64,000 nt of DNA from Nesterenkonia lutea (lineage in GTDB: Bacteria; Actinomycetota; Actinomycetes; Actinomycetales; Micrococcaceae), in the NCBI RefSeq assembly GCF_014873955.1, contig NZ_JADBED010000001.1, positions 620,001-684,000 of the forward strand. Reading direction: 5' to 3'. The notes beneath the pieces were generated by a model, which did no database searches, had not been told where the DNA came from, and saw only the letters and a list, made by a program, of their open reading frames with translations. This document shows, piece after piece, positions 42,452-50,950 of the stretch; position 1 is the first letter of the stretch, and every line of letters begins with the position of its first letter. Position numbers and translations under genes: made by a program.

Positions 42452-43969
42452 ATGGAACCCCAGACCGACACAGGCGCCACCGGCAACACGGCCGACACGG
42501 CCGAAACAGCCGACACAGGCGACACGGTTGAGCAGCAGCGTCCGCAGGGCACGGAGTTCGACGTCATCGTGATCGGCGGGGGAGCCGTGGGTGAGAATGC
42601 CGCGAACGGGGCGGCCCAGGGCGGTCTGAGCGCGGTGGTCGTGGAGGCTGAGCTGGTGGGCGGGGAATGCTCCTACTGGGCATGCATTCCCTCGAAGGCG
42701 CTGCTGCGTTCCCCGCAGGTGCTGCGCAATGCCCGTCAGATGCCGGGAGCCGCGGAGGCCGTGACCGGAGTGCTCGACGTCGAGGCTGTGCTGGCCCGCC
42801 GTGATTCCTTCACCAGCGGCTGGAAGGATGACGGGCAGGAACAGTGGCTCGACGGCGCCGGGATCAGCCTGATCCGCGGCCATGGTCGGATCACCGCTCC
42901 CAGGCAGGTCACCGTCACCTCCTCCGCGGGGGAGCAGACCACGCTCACCGCGCGGCATGCCGTGACCATCGCGACCGGCTCGGTCCCGGTGATCGCCCCG
43001 ATCGAGGGCCTGCGGCAGGCTCAGCCCTGGACCAGCCGTGAGGCCACCAGCGCCCACGCCATCCCGGCAAGCCTGGCGATCATCGGCGGCGGAGTCGTGG
43101 CCACGGAGATGGCCAGCGCCTACGCCGCGCTCGGCTCGCAGGTCACCCTCCTGGCCCGCAGCGGACTGCTCGGCGGTATGGAGCCCTTCGCGGGTGAACT
43201 CGTGGGCAGGGCCCTTCAGGACCAGGGCGTCACGCTGCGGCTGAACACGTCTCCAGAACGGGTCTCCCGCACGGCTGACGGGGTGCGGATCGAGACCTCT
43301 GCGGGGGATGCTGTCCTGACGCAGGAGGTGCTGGCCGCAACCGGGCGCTCACCGCGCACCGATGACCTGGGTCTGGAGACCATCGGCCTGGAGCCGGGGA
43401 CCTGGATCGACACCGACGACACCATGCTGGTCCACGGGTTCGACTGGCTCTACGCCGTGGGGGACGTGACCCACCGGGTCCTGCTCACCCACCAGGGCAA
43501 GTATCAGGCCCGCGCGGCCGGGGATGTGATCGTGGCGCGGGCCAAGGGCGCGCCGGTGCAGGATCAGCCCTGGGGCGCCCATGTCGCCACGGCGGATCAT
43601 GCCGCCGTGCCGCAGGTGGTCTTCAGCGACCCCGAGGTCGCCTCGGTGGGGCTCACCGCCCAGGCCGCCCGGGAGGCGGGCCACACCATCCGCGTGGTGG
43701 ACTACGAGCTGGGCGACGTCGCCGGCACCGCGCTGAAGGCCGAGGCCTACGCCGGGACCGCACGCATGGTGGTCGACGAGGACCGGCAGGTCATCCTGGG
43801 CATGACCTTCGTCGGCTCCGGCGTCGGCGAACTGCTGCAGGCGGCCACGATCGCGGTCACCGCCGAGGTGCCGATCGGCCGACTCTGGCACGCGGTCCCG
43901 GCCTTCCCCACCGTGAGCGAGATCTGGCTGCGCCTCCTGGAGAGCTACGGCCGGCCACAACAAGGCTGA
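42452..43969 (+). CDS. FAD/NAD(P)-dependent disulfide oxidoreductase (dihydrolipoyl dehydrogenase-like)
   Basis: 505 residues from an ATG with AGGAG five bases before it. After a Thr/Asp-rich N-terminal tail comes FDVIVIGGGAVGENAANGAAQGG (FAD site), the redox disulfide GGECSYWACIPSKALL (Cys-x4-Cys), ATGSVPVIAPIEGL, the second dinucleotide fold LAIIGGGVVATEMASAYAALG, YAVGDVTH and the dimerisation domain ending HAVPAFPTVSEIW, which keeps the His and Glu of the active site. Belongs to the actinobacterial group often called dihydrolipoyl dehydrogenase or mercuric reductase-like. No 2-oxoacid dehydrogenase genes are nearby, so the physiological partner is unknown. Confidence 0.85.
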   Translation: MEPQTDTGATGNTADTAETADTGDTVEQQRPQGTEFDVIVIGGGAVGENAANGAAQGGLSAVVVEAELVGGECSYWACIPSKALLRSPQVLRNARQMPGAAEAVTGVLDVEAVLARRDSFTSGWKDDGQEQWLDGAGISLIRGHGRITAPRQVTVTSSAGEQTTLTARHAVTIATGSVPVIAPIEGLRQAQPWTSREATSAHAIPASLAIIGGGVVATEMASAYAALGSQVTLLARSGLLGGMEPFAGELVGRALQDQGVTLRLNTSPERVSRTADGVRIETSAGDAVLTQEVLAATGRSPRTDDLGLETIGLEPGTWIDTDDTMLVHGFDWLYAVGDVTHRVLLTHQGKYQARAAGDVIVARAKGAPVQDQPWGAHVATADHAAVPQVVFSDPEVASVGLTAQAAREAGHTIRVVDYELGDVAGTALKAEAYAGTARMVVDEDRQVILGMTFVGSGVGELLQAATIAVTAEVPIGRLWHAVPAFPTVSEIWLRLLESYGRPQQG

Positions 43970-44037
43970 GCGGCGGATTCTCGTGACACCTGACCCCGAG
44001 AACCCAGCCAACTGGTCGGAGAATCCGCCCCTCAACG
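43966..44037. repeat. 72-bp imperfect palindrome, family 2, copy A
   Basis: Starts CTGAGCGGCGGATTCTC and ends GAGAATCCGCCCCTCA-ACG. The arms pair over about 13 bases. It spans from the stop of the oxidoreductase gene (TGA 43967-43969) to the stop of the convergent gltS remnant (44032-44034), so it may serve as a two-way terminator. A related copy is at 46739-46809. Confidence 0.75.
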
Positions 44038-44656
44038 CGGGGCGGACCGCTCTGGATCCTCGTCGACCTTCGCGGGTGGGCCCGACCAGCGGCCGGAGCG
44101 CACACCTTTGAAGTAGATCCTGCCCAGCACCAGGGAGCCGATGAACAGCACGATCATCGGCACCAGAACGATGTAGACGCTGCCGGTGGCGACCATGAGC
44201 GGGACAGACAGGGCGGTGACCAGCCCGCCGCCGAAGAACGGCTCGAAGAACAGCTGCTTATAGCCGAACGCCTCCAGCGCGGGAGATTCGTCGTTCGGAT
44301 CGGCCACCCGCAGCAGGACCAGTCCGGTGGCCGTGACTCCCATCGACTGGCCGAAGTCAGCGATGCCTCGCTCCAGCCAGAACTCCGGGATGATGCGCGG
44401 GGTGAGGACCACCAGCATGGTGGTGCAGAACAGGATCCCGGCGATGGAGAGGATCAGGAAGGTCTCCCAGTAGCTGGCGATGACGTCCAGCGAGATCGTC
44501 GCCAGTGCGGCCACGATCAGGATGTCCAGCGAGAGTCCCTGAATGCGCTTCATGGTCTCGTGATCCACCAGCCGGGTGTTGCCGGTGCGGTCCAGGACGA
44601 CCTGGATGATCACTCCGCCGATCATCGCCAGCGGAAAGAGCGGGACATAGCTGTAC
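44032..44656 (-). pseudogene. gltS: Na+/glutamate symporter (GltS type), C-terminal fragment
   Basis: Encodes the second half of the symporter beginning SYVPLFPLAMIGGVIIQVVL, with the hallmark IADFGQSMGVTATGLVLLR and five to six membrane helices, ending at the normal C-terminus with a basic tail. It has no start of its own; the frame is continuous with the IS481 transposase read from 45633, producing a chimeric open frame. Removing the IS and one GTAC copy rejoins it in frame to the N-terminal fragment. Confidence 0.9.
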
Positions 44657-45633
44657 TGACCTGACAGGTTAATCAATCTGGTGATGGGAGCCTTGTTCCC
44701 GCAGGCGGTGTGGGGCCGGTGATGATTATATTCGTGGAGCCATCCCGCAAGGTCATCCCGGCGCTGTGTCTCGCTGGTATAACAACGCGCATAACCCCAC
44801 CCATCAGCCAGGGTGCGATGGAATCGTTCGATCTTGCCGTTGGTCTGTGGCCGGCGAGGCCGAGTCCGGCAGTGCCGGATGCCGAGTTCGATACATGTGT
44901 CTCGCCACAGGTGTGAGACGTAGGCCGAACCGTTGTCTGAGAGAACCCTTCGGGTGGTGACCCCGCGCTCGGCGAACCACGTCACGGCCCGTTTCAGCAC
45001 CGCGGTGGCCGTGGCGGCGGTCTCGTCATCGTGGACCTCGGCGTAGGCCACCCGGGAGTGGTCATCGATCACCGTATGCACGAAGGCGTACCCCATTTTG
45101 GGGTTGCGATACTGATTCTTCGGCTTTCCCAGGGTCGCGGCCCGGTTCCGTCCACCCTGGGAGCGACCTACGAAGCGCCAGCCGCCGCCGTCGGGGATGT
45201 TGCCGAGCTTCTTGACATCTACGTGGAGCAGATCCCCGGGTGCAGCGTGTTCGTAGCGGCGAACGGGCTCACCGGTGGCCCGGTCCACATGGGCGAGCCG
45301 ATGCAGCCCGCACCGAGTCAGCACCCGGTGAGCGGTCGAGGGAGCGACCCCGGTCGCGGCGGCGAGCTGGACCGGACCGACCCGCTTACGAAGCCGCAGC
45401 GACACGATCCGCTTCGTCACCGCAGGCGGGGTCTTTGCCGGCATGCGGTCTGGACGGCTGGAGCGATCGGCCATCGGCTCCCCGGCTGCGTACCGGTCCG
45501 CCCAGCGCTTCACGGTCGGCCAGGCGCATTGAAACCGTGCCGCGACTTCGGAGATCGGGACGCCTCGATCGATGACCAGCTGGGCGACCTTCAGGCGGTG
45601 ACGCGGAGTCAGAGCAGCGTTAGCGTGGGACAT
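44657..45633 (-). CDS. IS481-family transposase
   Basis: About 325 residues belong to the element. N-terminal helix-turn-helix: LTPRHRLKVAQLVIDRGVPISEVAARFQCAWPTVKRWADRY. The catalytic triad is DLLHVDVKKLG, VLSDNGSAYVS and GKIERFHRTL, with 35 residues between the last Asp and Glu. It ends HRPHTACGNKAPITRLINLSG at the element's terminal repeat, where no stop codon is found; translation would continue through the repeat into the gltS remnant to 44032. In this family the stop may be supplied by the target, which is not so here. Confidence 0.93.
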
Positions 45634-45749
45634 GGGAGCCTCCTGTGCGTGAGCGGATACTTAGGCAGTTCCACTCCACCGCAGGAGGCTCTCTTTGTGC
45701 CAGGGTTCAGATCAGCGGATCACACAGAGTTAACCAACGTCCCCGGTCA
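44657..45749. mobile_element. IS481-family insertion sequence inside gltS
   Basis: 1093 bases. The ends share TGACC followed by an imperfect GTTAA-containing inverted repeat (44657 inward and 45749 inward). GTAC occurs directly on both sides (44653-44656 and 45750-45753), a 4-bp target duplication. Excision restores ...GYVY-SYVPLF... of the symporter without a frame change, so the insertion is precise and the host gene has not decayed. Confidence 0.9.
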
Positions 45750-46634
45750 GTACACATAGCCCAGCAGGGTGAGTCCCTCCTCCGACCAGGGCGACCCGGG
45801 CTGCCCCCACAGCTGATCCTCGACCCAGACCAGCCCTTCCAGGATGAGCCATCCGATGATGATGGCGAGCCCGACCACGGCCACGTGCAGGGTCAGCGGC
45901 TCGATCGAACCTGGCCGAGAGGTCATCCGGCCGGTGGAGACTCGCTCGTCGTCGCTGTAGAGCCCGCGCAGCTCGGCCTTCGACTGCTGGGAGATGCTCT
46001 TGATCACGCGAGTTCGCCCGGTGCGCACTCCCCAGTTGATGACTGAGATGCCGATGACGATCCCGAAGACGAGGCCCACGGTGGCGATCGCCAGGGCAAG
46101 GTCGGTGGCTTCAGGCATGCCCATGTCCTCGAAGGCCGGCTGCATGCCGGCCGCAGTGCCGTGGCCACCCTCGAAGGCGATCTCGATCAGCGCGCCGAAG
46201 ACGGGATCGACGCCGAGCAGCGGGGAGAGCACCAGCAGCCCCAGCACGATGCCGACCACGTACTGGCCAGAGCCATAGGCCACCCCGATGGAGAGCTGCG
46301 GGCCGACCAGTTTGGCCACCCTGACCGGGGAGGGGATCCGTGATCCCAGAAAGAGGGTGGCGAAGACCACCGAGATCAGCAGGCCAGGCAGCTCGGCCCA
46401 GACCTCCACGATCCCACTGGTGAGCAGCCCGCCGTCCTCCAGCCAGGCCCAGCCGAGGGGCTCGCCGAGCCGCCCGATGACCTGCGGCCCGAGGAGAAGT
46501 CCGATGAACCCCGCGATGATCGCGCTGGGCAGCAGGAGTTTCTGGATGAACGAGACTTTGACGCGGACGTACTTGCCCAGAAGCATCACTGCTGCCAGCA
46601 GCACAATCGCGAACCCGACTACCTCTGGACTCAT
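45750..46634 (-). pseudogene. gltS: Na+/glutamate symporter (GltS type), N-terminal fragment
   Basis: Residues 1-294 of the symporter: MSPEVVGFAIVLLAAVMLLGKYVRV, the family motif AFEGGHGTAAGMQPAF and six to seven membrane helices, then GYVY followed at once by a TGA made by the IS481 end (TGACC). The ATG at 46634 has GAAAGTGGG upstream. Together with the fragment at 44032-44656 it would encode a complete protein of about 500 residues. The transporter is probably non-functional while the IS is present. Confidence 0.9.
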
Positions 46635-46738
46635 CGGAGACCCACTTTCCCAGATGGACCGCCGACGGCGGCTGCGCGTGTGGGGGAATAACACCACACT
46701 TCAGTCACTGGTTGCGAGGGTTGAGCACCCCTGCACCG

Positions 46739-46835
46739 CTGAGCGGCGGATCTTCGGGGCATCTGGGCCTGAAAACCGCCTCAACTGCTCGGGGATCCCT
46801 CCCTCAGCGTGAGGTGGGGGGGATTCGCCGCTCAG
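46739..46835. repeat. Family 2 palindrome, copy B, with extra arm and 28-bp spaced duplication
   Basis: 46739-46809 aligns along its length with copy A (43966-44037), starting CTGAGCGGCGGATC. A second inverted arm GATTCGCCGCTCAG lies at 46822-46835. The 17-mer CTCAGCGTGAGGTGGGG occurs at 46803-46819 and 46831-46847, a 28-base period; the second copy contains the stop codon of the dehydratase gene. The stretch 46635-46831 has no gene. Confidence 0.75.
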
Positions 46836-48628
46836 CGTGAGGTGGGGTGCGGATGGGGCCGGCGGCGCTGTGCGGCCAGGCGAACCGGCGCATTGGCGGC
46901 GCCGTAGCCGTCGTAGGTCCCCACGCGCTGGACCATCTCGATGAACAGTCCGCCGATGCTCGGCGTGTAGAAGTGGATGAACTCGCCCGCCTCATCGCGG
47001 TCGTAGAGCAGGTTGAGCTCCCTGAGCGTGGCCAGGTGCTCGGCCCCCAGGCCGAAGCGGGCCTGGACGTCCGCGTAGTAGTTCTCCGGGATCCTCAGGA
47101 AGTGCAGCCCTCGTTCATGCGCACTCTGGGCCAGTCCGACGATGTCGGTGCAGGTCACGGCGATGTGTCGCGGAGGCAGGGGGGCCGTGGGTGGGGCCAG
47201 GTTCAACGGAAGCCGGACCGTGCCGTCGTGCGTGCGCATCACCTGGCTGCGCACCAGTCCCTGCGGACTGGGCACGTTCTCCGGAGCCTGCGCGTCCAGA
47301 CCCAGCACGCTGTGGAAGAAGAGCACGGTCTCTTCGAACTCGTGCCAGCGGTAGGAGAGGTTGATGTGATCCACGGCGTGGGAAGAGTCCACCGCCGGCT
47401 GGCCGCCATGGAACTCGCTGACCCAGGTGTCCTCCGCCGGTGCGTCGTTCCAATAGATCACCGTGCCGTCCGGGGCCCCGAGGGCCTTGAGTTCGTGGTC
47501 TCCGGCGTAGGTGCGCCGGAAGACGACCGGGGCGCCCAGGGCGGCTCCGCGGGCGAGGGCCTGCCCGGCGTCGTCGACCAGCAGGCCGATCGCAGAGAGA
47601 TGCGGTTCGGGCTGCTGGCTCTGCTCGTTGAGGATGATCCGGGTGGAGCCCATGGTCCAGAGTCTGACCTGCTTGGTGCGGTGCTTGCCGCGGAAGGTGA
47701 AGCCGAGCTGGTTCAGCGTCTCGTCGGCCTGGCCCAGGTCGCTGCCGGTGATCTCCACGAAGTCCACGCTGCGCGGGGTCTGTGCCGCCGGGAGCCGATC
47801 GGTGCTCCAGTCATTGGCCGCCGAGGCGCGGTCGGCCAGCCAGGTCAGCGACCGCCGGGCGTGGGCCGCCGTGCCGGTGACATCTGTCTGGCGGAAGGTG
47901 TCGTTGAAGACCTCCAGCGAGAGCGGACCGGTGTATCCGGCCTTGAGCACATGGGTCAGGAAGCTGCTCAGATCGAAGGAGCCCTCGCCCGGGAAGAGCC
48001 GGTGATGCCGGCTCCAGGAGAGCACGTCCATGTCCAGCTGGGGAGCATCGGCGAGCTGGAGGAAGAAGATCTTCTCGCCGTCGATGTCCTCGATCTCAGC
48101 CGGGTCATGTCCGCGCGCCAGGATGTGGAAGCTGTCCAGGCAGGTGCCGAGATTCGGCCGGTCCGCCATCTGGACCAGCCGCCAGGCGTGCCGGTAATCG
48201 TTGACGTAGCGTCCCCAGGCCAGCGCCTCATAGGCGATGCGGATCCCATATTCGGCGGCGAGGTCCGCGAGTCTGCCGAGCTGGGCGGCGGCGGTGGCGT
48301 CGTCGTCGATGGTCGCAGTCCCGGCATTGCTGCACACCAGGATGGTCTCCGCCCCGAGCCGGTTCATCAGCGCGAACTTCGCCTCGGCGCGGTGCAGGTT
48401 CTCCGCGAGCAGCTCCTCGGACACGCCTTCGAAGTCGCGGAAGGGCTGGAAGAGGTCGATGCTGAGCCCGAGGCGCCGGCACAGCGCGCGGATCTCCTCG
48501 GGGGATTCATAGGAGACAGTCAGGTCCGCATCCATGATCTCCACTCCGTCGAAGCCGGCGTCCGCACAGGCGTGGAGCTTGTCGGTGAGGGTTCCGGAGA
48601 GGCAGACAGTCGCGATAGAGGTGCGCAT
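46832..48628 (-). CDS. 3-dehydroshikimate dehydratase fused to HPPD-like domain (QuiC type)
   Basis: 598 residues. N-terminal TIM barrel of the AP-endonuclease-2/sugar isomerase group with the metal ligands of dehydroshikimate dehydratases: IAYEALAWGRYVND (Glu), LGTCLDSFHIL (Asp, His), FFLQLADAP (Gln) and LSLEVFNDTFR (Glu). The C-terminal ~300 residues are two vicinal-oxygen-chelate modules like 4-hydroxyphenylpyruvate dioxygenase, with VDHINLSYRW (His), RHIAVTCTD (His) and GGLFIEMVQRVG (Glu). This fused form is known to convert 3-dehydroshikimate to protocatechuate. The ATG at 48628 has TACATT six bases upstream inside a palindrome. Divergent from the IclR regulator. Confidence 0.88.
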   Translation of the reverse strand: MRTSIATVCLSGTLTDKLHACADAGFDGVEIMDADLTVSYESPEEIRALCRRLGLSIDLFQPFRDFEGVSEELLAENLHRAEAKFALMNRLGAETILVCSNAGTATIDDDATAAAQLGRLADLAAEYGIRIAYEALAWGRYVNDYRHAWRLVQMADRPNLGTCLDSFHILARGHDPAEIEDIDGEKIFFLQLADAPQLDMDVLSWSRHHRLFPGEGSFDLSSFLTHVLKAGYTGPLSLEVFNDTFRQTDVTGTAAHARRSLTWLADRASAANDWSTDRLPAAQTPRSVDFVEITGSDLGQADETLNQLGFTFRGKHRTKQVRLWTMGSTRIILNEQSQQPEPHLSAIGLLVDDAGQALARGAALGAPVVFRRTYAGDHELKALGAPDGTVIYWNDAPAEDTWVSEFHGGQPAVDSSHAVDHINLSYRWHEFEETVLFFHSVLGLDAQAPENVPSPQGLVRSQVMRTHDGTVRLPLNLAPPTAPLPPRHIAVTCTDIVGLAQSAHERGLHFLRIPENYYADVQARFGLGAEHLATLRELNLLYDRDEAGEFIHFYTPSIGGLFIEMVQRVGTYDGYGAANAPVRLAAQRRRPHPHPTSR

Positions 48629-48732
48629 GATCGCAATGTACCAAACATTACATTCCTCGCCCATGGCTGGTGCACCTTCAGCGATCCCTCGAGCGAACGG
48701 GGGCCGCGGGAGTGGGTCGGTAGGATCGGCTC
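48629..48732. promoter_or_regulatory. Divergent promoter/operator of dehydratase and IclR genes
   Basis: The palindrome AATGTACCAAACATT (48635-48649) covers the - strand -10 box TACATT, which is six bases before the dehydratase ATG at 48628. On the + strand TAGGAT (48721-48726) is six bases before the IclR ATG at 48733. Both genes look leaderless. The palindrome is the likely regulator site for repression of the dehydratase. Confidence 0.6.
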
Positions 48733-49563
48733 ATGGATCAGGATCAGCCGGGCCCGCCGGCCGTCAGTCGCAATGAGTTCGTGCGTTCGCTGTCCACCGG
48801 GCTCAAGGTCCTGGAGTCCTTCTCCGCCGTGGAGCCGAAGCTCACCCTCTCCGATGTGGCCCGCCGCAGCGACGTCAGCCGGGCCACCGCCAGGAGGATG
48901 CTGCTGACTCTGGTCCATGAGGGCTATGCCTACACCGATGGGCGCTTCTTCGAGCTGACCCCGAAGGTGCTGGGTCTGGGCCAGGGGTACTGGTCGGGGA
49001 GGGGCTGGCATGAGCTGCTGCAGCCTTCCCTCGGCGAGCTCTCCGGAAAGCTGGCCGAGTCCTGTTCGGCCGCCCTGCTGGTCGATGACGAGGTGATGTA
49101 TGTCTGCCGCGTGCATACCCGGCGCATCATGCGCATCGACCTCGCCCTGGGCACCAAGCTGCCGGCCTTCGTGACCTCCATGGGACGGGTGCTGCTCTCC
49201 GCGCTGGATGATCGGACGCTCGAGGATCGGCTGCAGGCGACGTCCCGCACCGCCTTCACCGACCGCACCGTGACCGATCCGGTCCAGCTGCGGCAGATCA
49301 TCACCCAGGTCCGCAGGGACGGCTACGCAGTGGTGGATGAAGAGCTGGAGGAGGGGCTGCGGTCAGTGGCAGTGCCGGCGCGGGACAGCACCGGGAGGAT
49401 CGTGCTCTCGCTGAACACCTCCATCTCCGCGGGCAAGGAGAGCGCCGCCGAATCGGTGGAGCGCACGCTGCCGCACCTGCTGCGCTGCGCCTCCGCCGTG
49501 GAGGACCTGATCCGCTCCCTGGGTGACGACGTCGCCCGGCTCACCGTTCCTCAGGGTCTCTAG
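48733..49563 (+). CDS. IclR-family regulator (PcaR/PobR-like)
   Basis: 276 residues. Winged helix: FVRSLSTGLKVLESFSAVEPKLTLSDVARRSDVSRATARRMLLTLVHEGYAY. Effector domain: GRGWHELLQPSLGELSGKLAESCSAALLVDDEVMYVCRV, LGTKLPAFVTSMGRVLLSAL, DGYAVVDEELEEGLRSVAVPARD and LNTSI. The RSL-x-GL-x-VLE start is typical of beta-ketoadipate regulators. It lies between the dehydratase gene and the pcaF/I/J-like genes, with candidate sites on both sides. Confidence 0.9.
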   Translation: MDQDQPGPPAVSRNEFVRSLSTGLKVLESFSAVEPKLTLSDVARRSDVSRATARRMLLTLVHEGYAYTDGRFFELTPKVLGLGQGYWSGRGWHELLQPSLGELSGKLAESCSAALLVDDEVMYVCRVHTRRIMRIDLALGTKLPAFVTSMGRVLLSALDDRTLEDRLQATSRTAFTDRTVTDPVQLRQIITQVRRDGYAVVDEELEEGLRSVAVPARDSTGRIVLSLNTSISAGKESAAESVERTLPHLLRCASAVEDLIRSLGDDVARLTVPQGL

Positions 49564-49579
49564 AAGACTCCTGGCGCTC

Positions 49580-49645
49580 TGGAAAAACTCTCTCCGGCGG
49601 ACTATGATCGGTGTACATAGCGCACAGATGTTTGCATAGCGAACA
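49580..49645 (+). promoter_or_regulatory. Promoter and IclR-type operator of the thiolase operon
   Basis: -35 TGGAAA (49580-49585), 17-base spacer, -10 TATGAT (49603-49608). Downstream lies TGTTTGCATAGCGAACA (49629-49645), a 17-base palindrome with one mismatch, and a weaker related copy TGTACATAGCGCACA (49612-49626) around the expected start of transcription. These suit binding of the IclR protein encoded just upstream. Confidence 0.65.
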
Positions 49646-49681
49646 TCACAGTGTTCACACGATCAGATGCTGGGAGCTCAT

Positions 49682-50878
49682 ATGCAGGACGTCTTCGTCT
49701 ATCAGGGCGTACGCACCCCCTTCGGCAAGGTCGGCGGCGCGCTCTCCGGACAGCGGCCCGATGACCTCGCGGAGCTCGTCATCTCCACTCTTGTGGAGCA
49801 GGCCCCGGGGCTCAGCCCCGAGAATGCCGGGGAGATCGTCGGAGAGGTCATCTTCGGCAACGCCAACGGCGCCGGCGAGGAGAATCGCAACGTTGCGCGC
49901 ATGGCCTGGCTGCTGGCGAAGCTGCCGGTGAGCGTGCCTGCGACCACGATCAACCGGCTCTGCGGGTCTTCCCTGGACGCGGCGATCTCCGGCGCCCGGC
50001 AGATCGCCCTGGGTGAGACCGAGGTGATCCTCGCCGGCGGGGTCGAGTCCATGTCCCGGGCTCCGTGGGTGCTGCCCAAGACCGAGCGGCCCTTCCCGAT
50101 GGCCAATCTCGAGCTCGCCAACTCCACGCTGGGCTGGCGGCTGATCAATGAGCGCATGCCGTCCGAATGGACCGTTTCGCTGGGGGAGGCCACCGAGCAG
50201 CTGCGCGAGCGCCACGGCATCGATCGCGAACGACAGGATGCCTTCGCCGCACGCTCCCATGAGCTGGCCGCCCGCGCCTGGGAGGAGGGCCGCTTCGACG
50301 AGCTCACGGTGAACGTGCCCGGAGTGGACCTGGACCGCGACGAGACCATCCGTCCCGGAGCCACTGCCGAGAAGCTCGCCGGGCTGCGGACCGTGTTCCG
50401 CTCCGAGAACGGCACGGTGACTGCGGGCAATGCCTCCCCGATGAACGACGGCGCCTCTGCGGTCTGGCTCGGCTCGGCCGCCGGCGGTGAGCAGCTCGGG
50501 TTGAGCCCGCAGGTGCGCATCGCTGGTTGGGCCGCGGCGGCGAATGAGCCGCAGTACTTCGGCTATGCCCCGGTGGAGGCCAGCAACAAGGCGCTGGCGC
50601 GCGCCGGGATCGGTTGGGGCGAGGTCGGTGCGGTGGAGCTCAACGAGGCCTTCGCGGCTCAGTCCCTGGCCTGCCTGGATGCCTGGGACATCGATCCTGA
50701 GATCGTCAACGCCTGGGGCGGGGCGATCGCGATCGGTCATCCGCTGGGGGCCTCCGGGACCCGTGTGCTGGCCACCCTGGCGAAGCGCATGGAGCTCAGC
50801 GGTGAACGCTGGGGTGTGGCCACGCTGTGCATCGGCGTGGGCCAGGGCCTCGCCGTCGTCCTGGAGAACGCCAACTGA
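49682..50878 (+). CDS. pcaF: Beta-ketoadipyl-CoA thiolase (acetyl-CoA C-acyltransferase)
   Basis: 398 residues; thiolytic cleavage of 3-oxoadipyl-CoA to succinyl-CoA and acetyl-CoA is the likely role. Catalytic residues: nucleophilic Cys in TINRLCGSSLDA, His in AIAIGHPLGASGTR and Cys in ATLCIGVGQG, with the acid loop NEAFAAQSL. The ATG at 49682 has GGGAG five bases upstream; an in-frame ATG at 49667 lacks this. It is followed after 72 bases by the CoA-transferase pair, the pcaF-I-J order of beta-ketoadipate operons. A general thiolase is possible, but context favours PcaF. Confidence 0.88.
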   Translation: MQDVFVYQGVRTPFGKVGGALSGQRPDDLAELVISTLVEQAPGLSPENAGEIVGEVIFGNANGAGEENRNVARMAWLLAKLPVSVPATTINRLCGSSLDAAISGARQIALGETEVILAGGVESMSRAPWVLPKTERPFPMANLELANSTLGWRLINERMPSEWTVSLGEATEQLRERHGIDRERQDAFAARSHELAARAWEEGRFDELTVNVPGVDLDRDETIRPGATAEKLAGLRTVFRSENGTVTAGNASPMNDGASAVWLGSAAGGEQLGLSPQVRIAGWAAAANEPQYFGYAPVEASNKALARAGIGWGEVGAVELNEAFAAQSLACLDAWDIDPEIVNAWGGAIAIGHPLGASGTRVLATLAKRMELSGERWGVATLCIGVGQGLAVVLENAN

Positions 50879-50950
50879 ACCCCATGCCGCGCAGCGTCAC
50901 CCGACCCAGCTTCCCGCTGGTGAGACTCACAGAACCTGAGGAATGGACCC

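Noticed and set aside
44032..45633. A natural transposase-transporter fusion protein
   Set aside because: The junction is exactly the IS end, flanked by a GTAC duplication, and the transporter N-terminal half lies on the other side of the IS.
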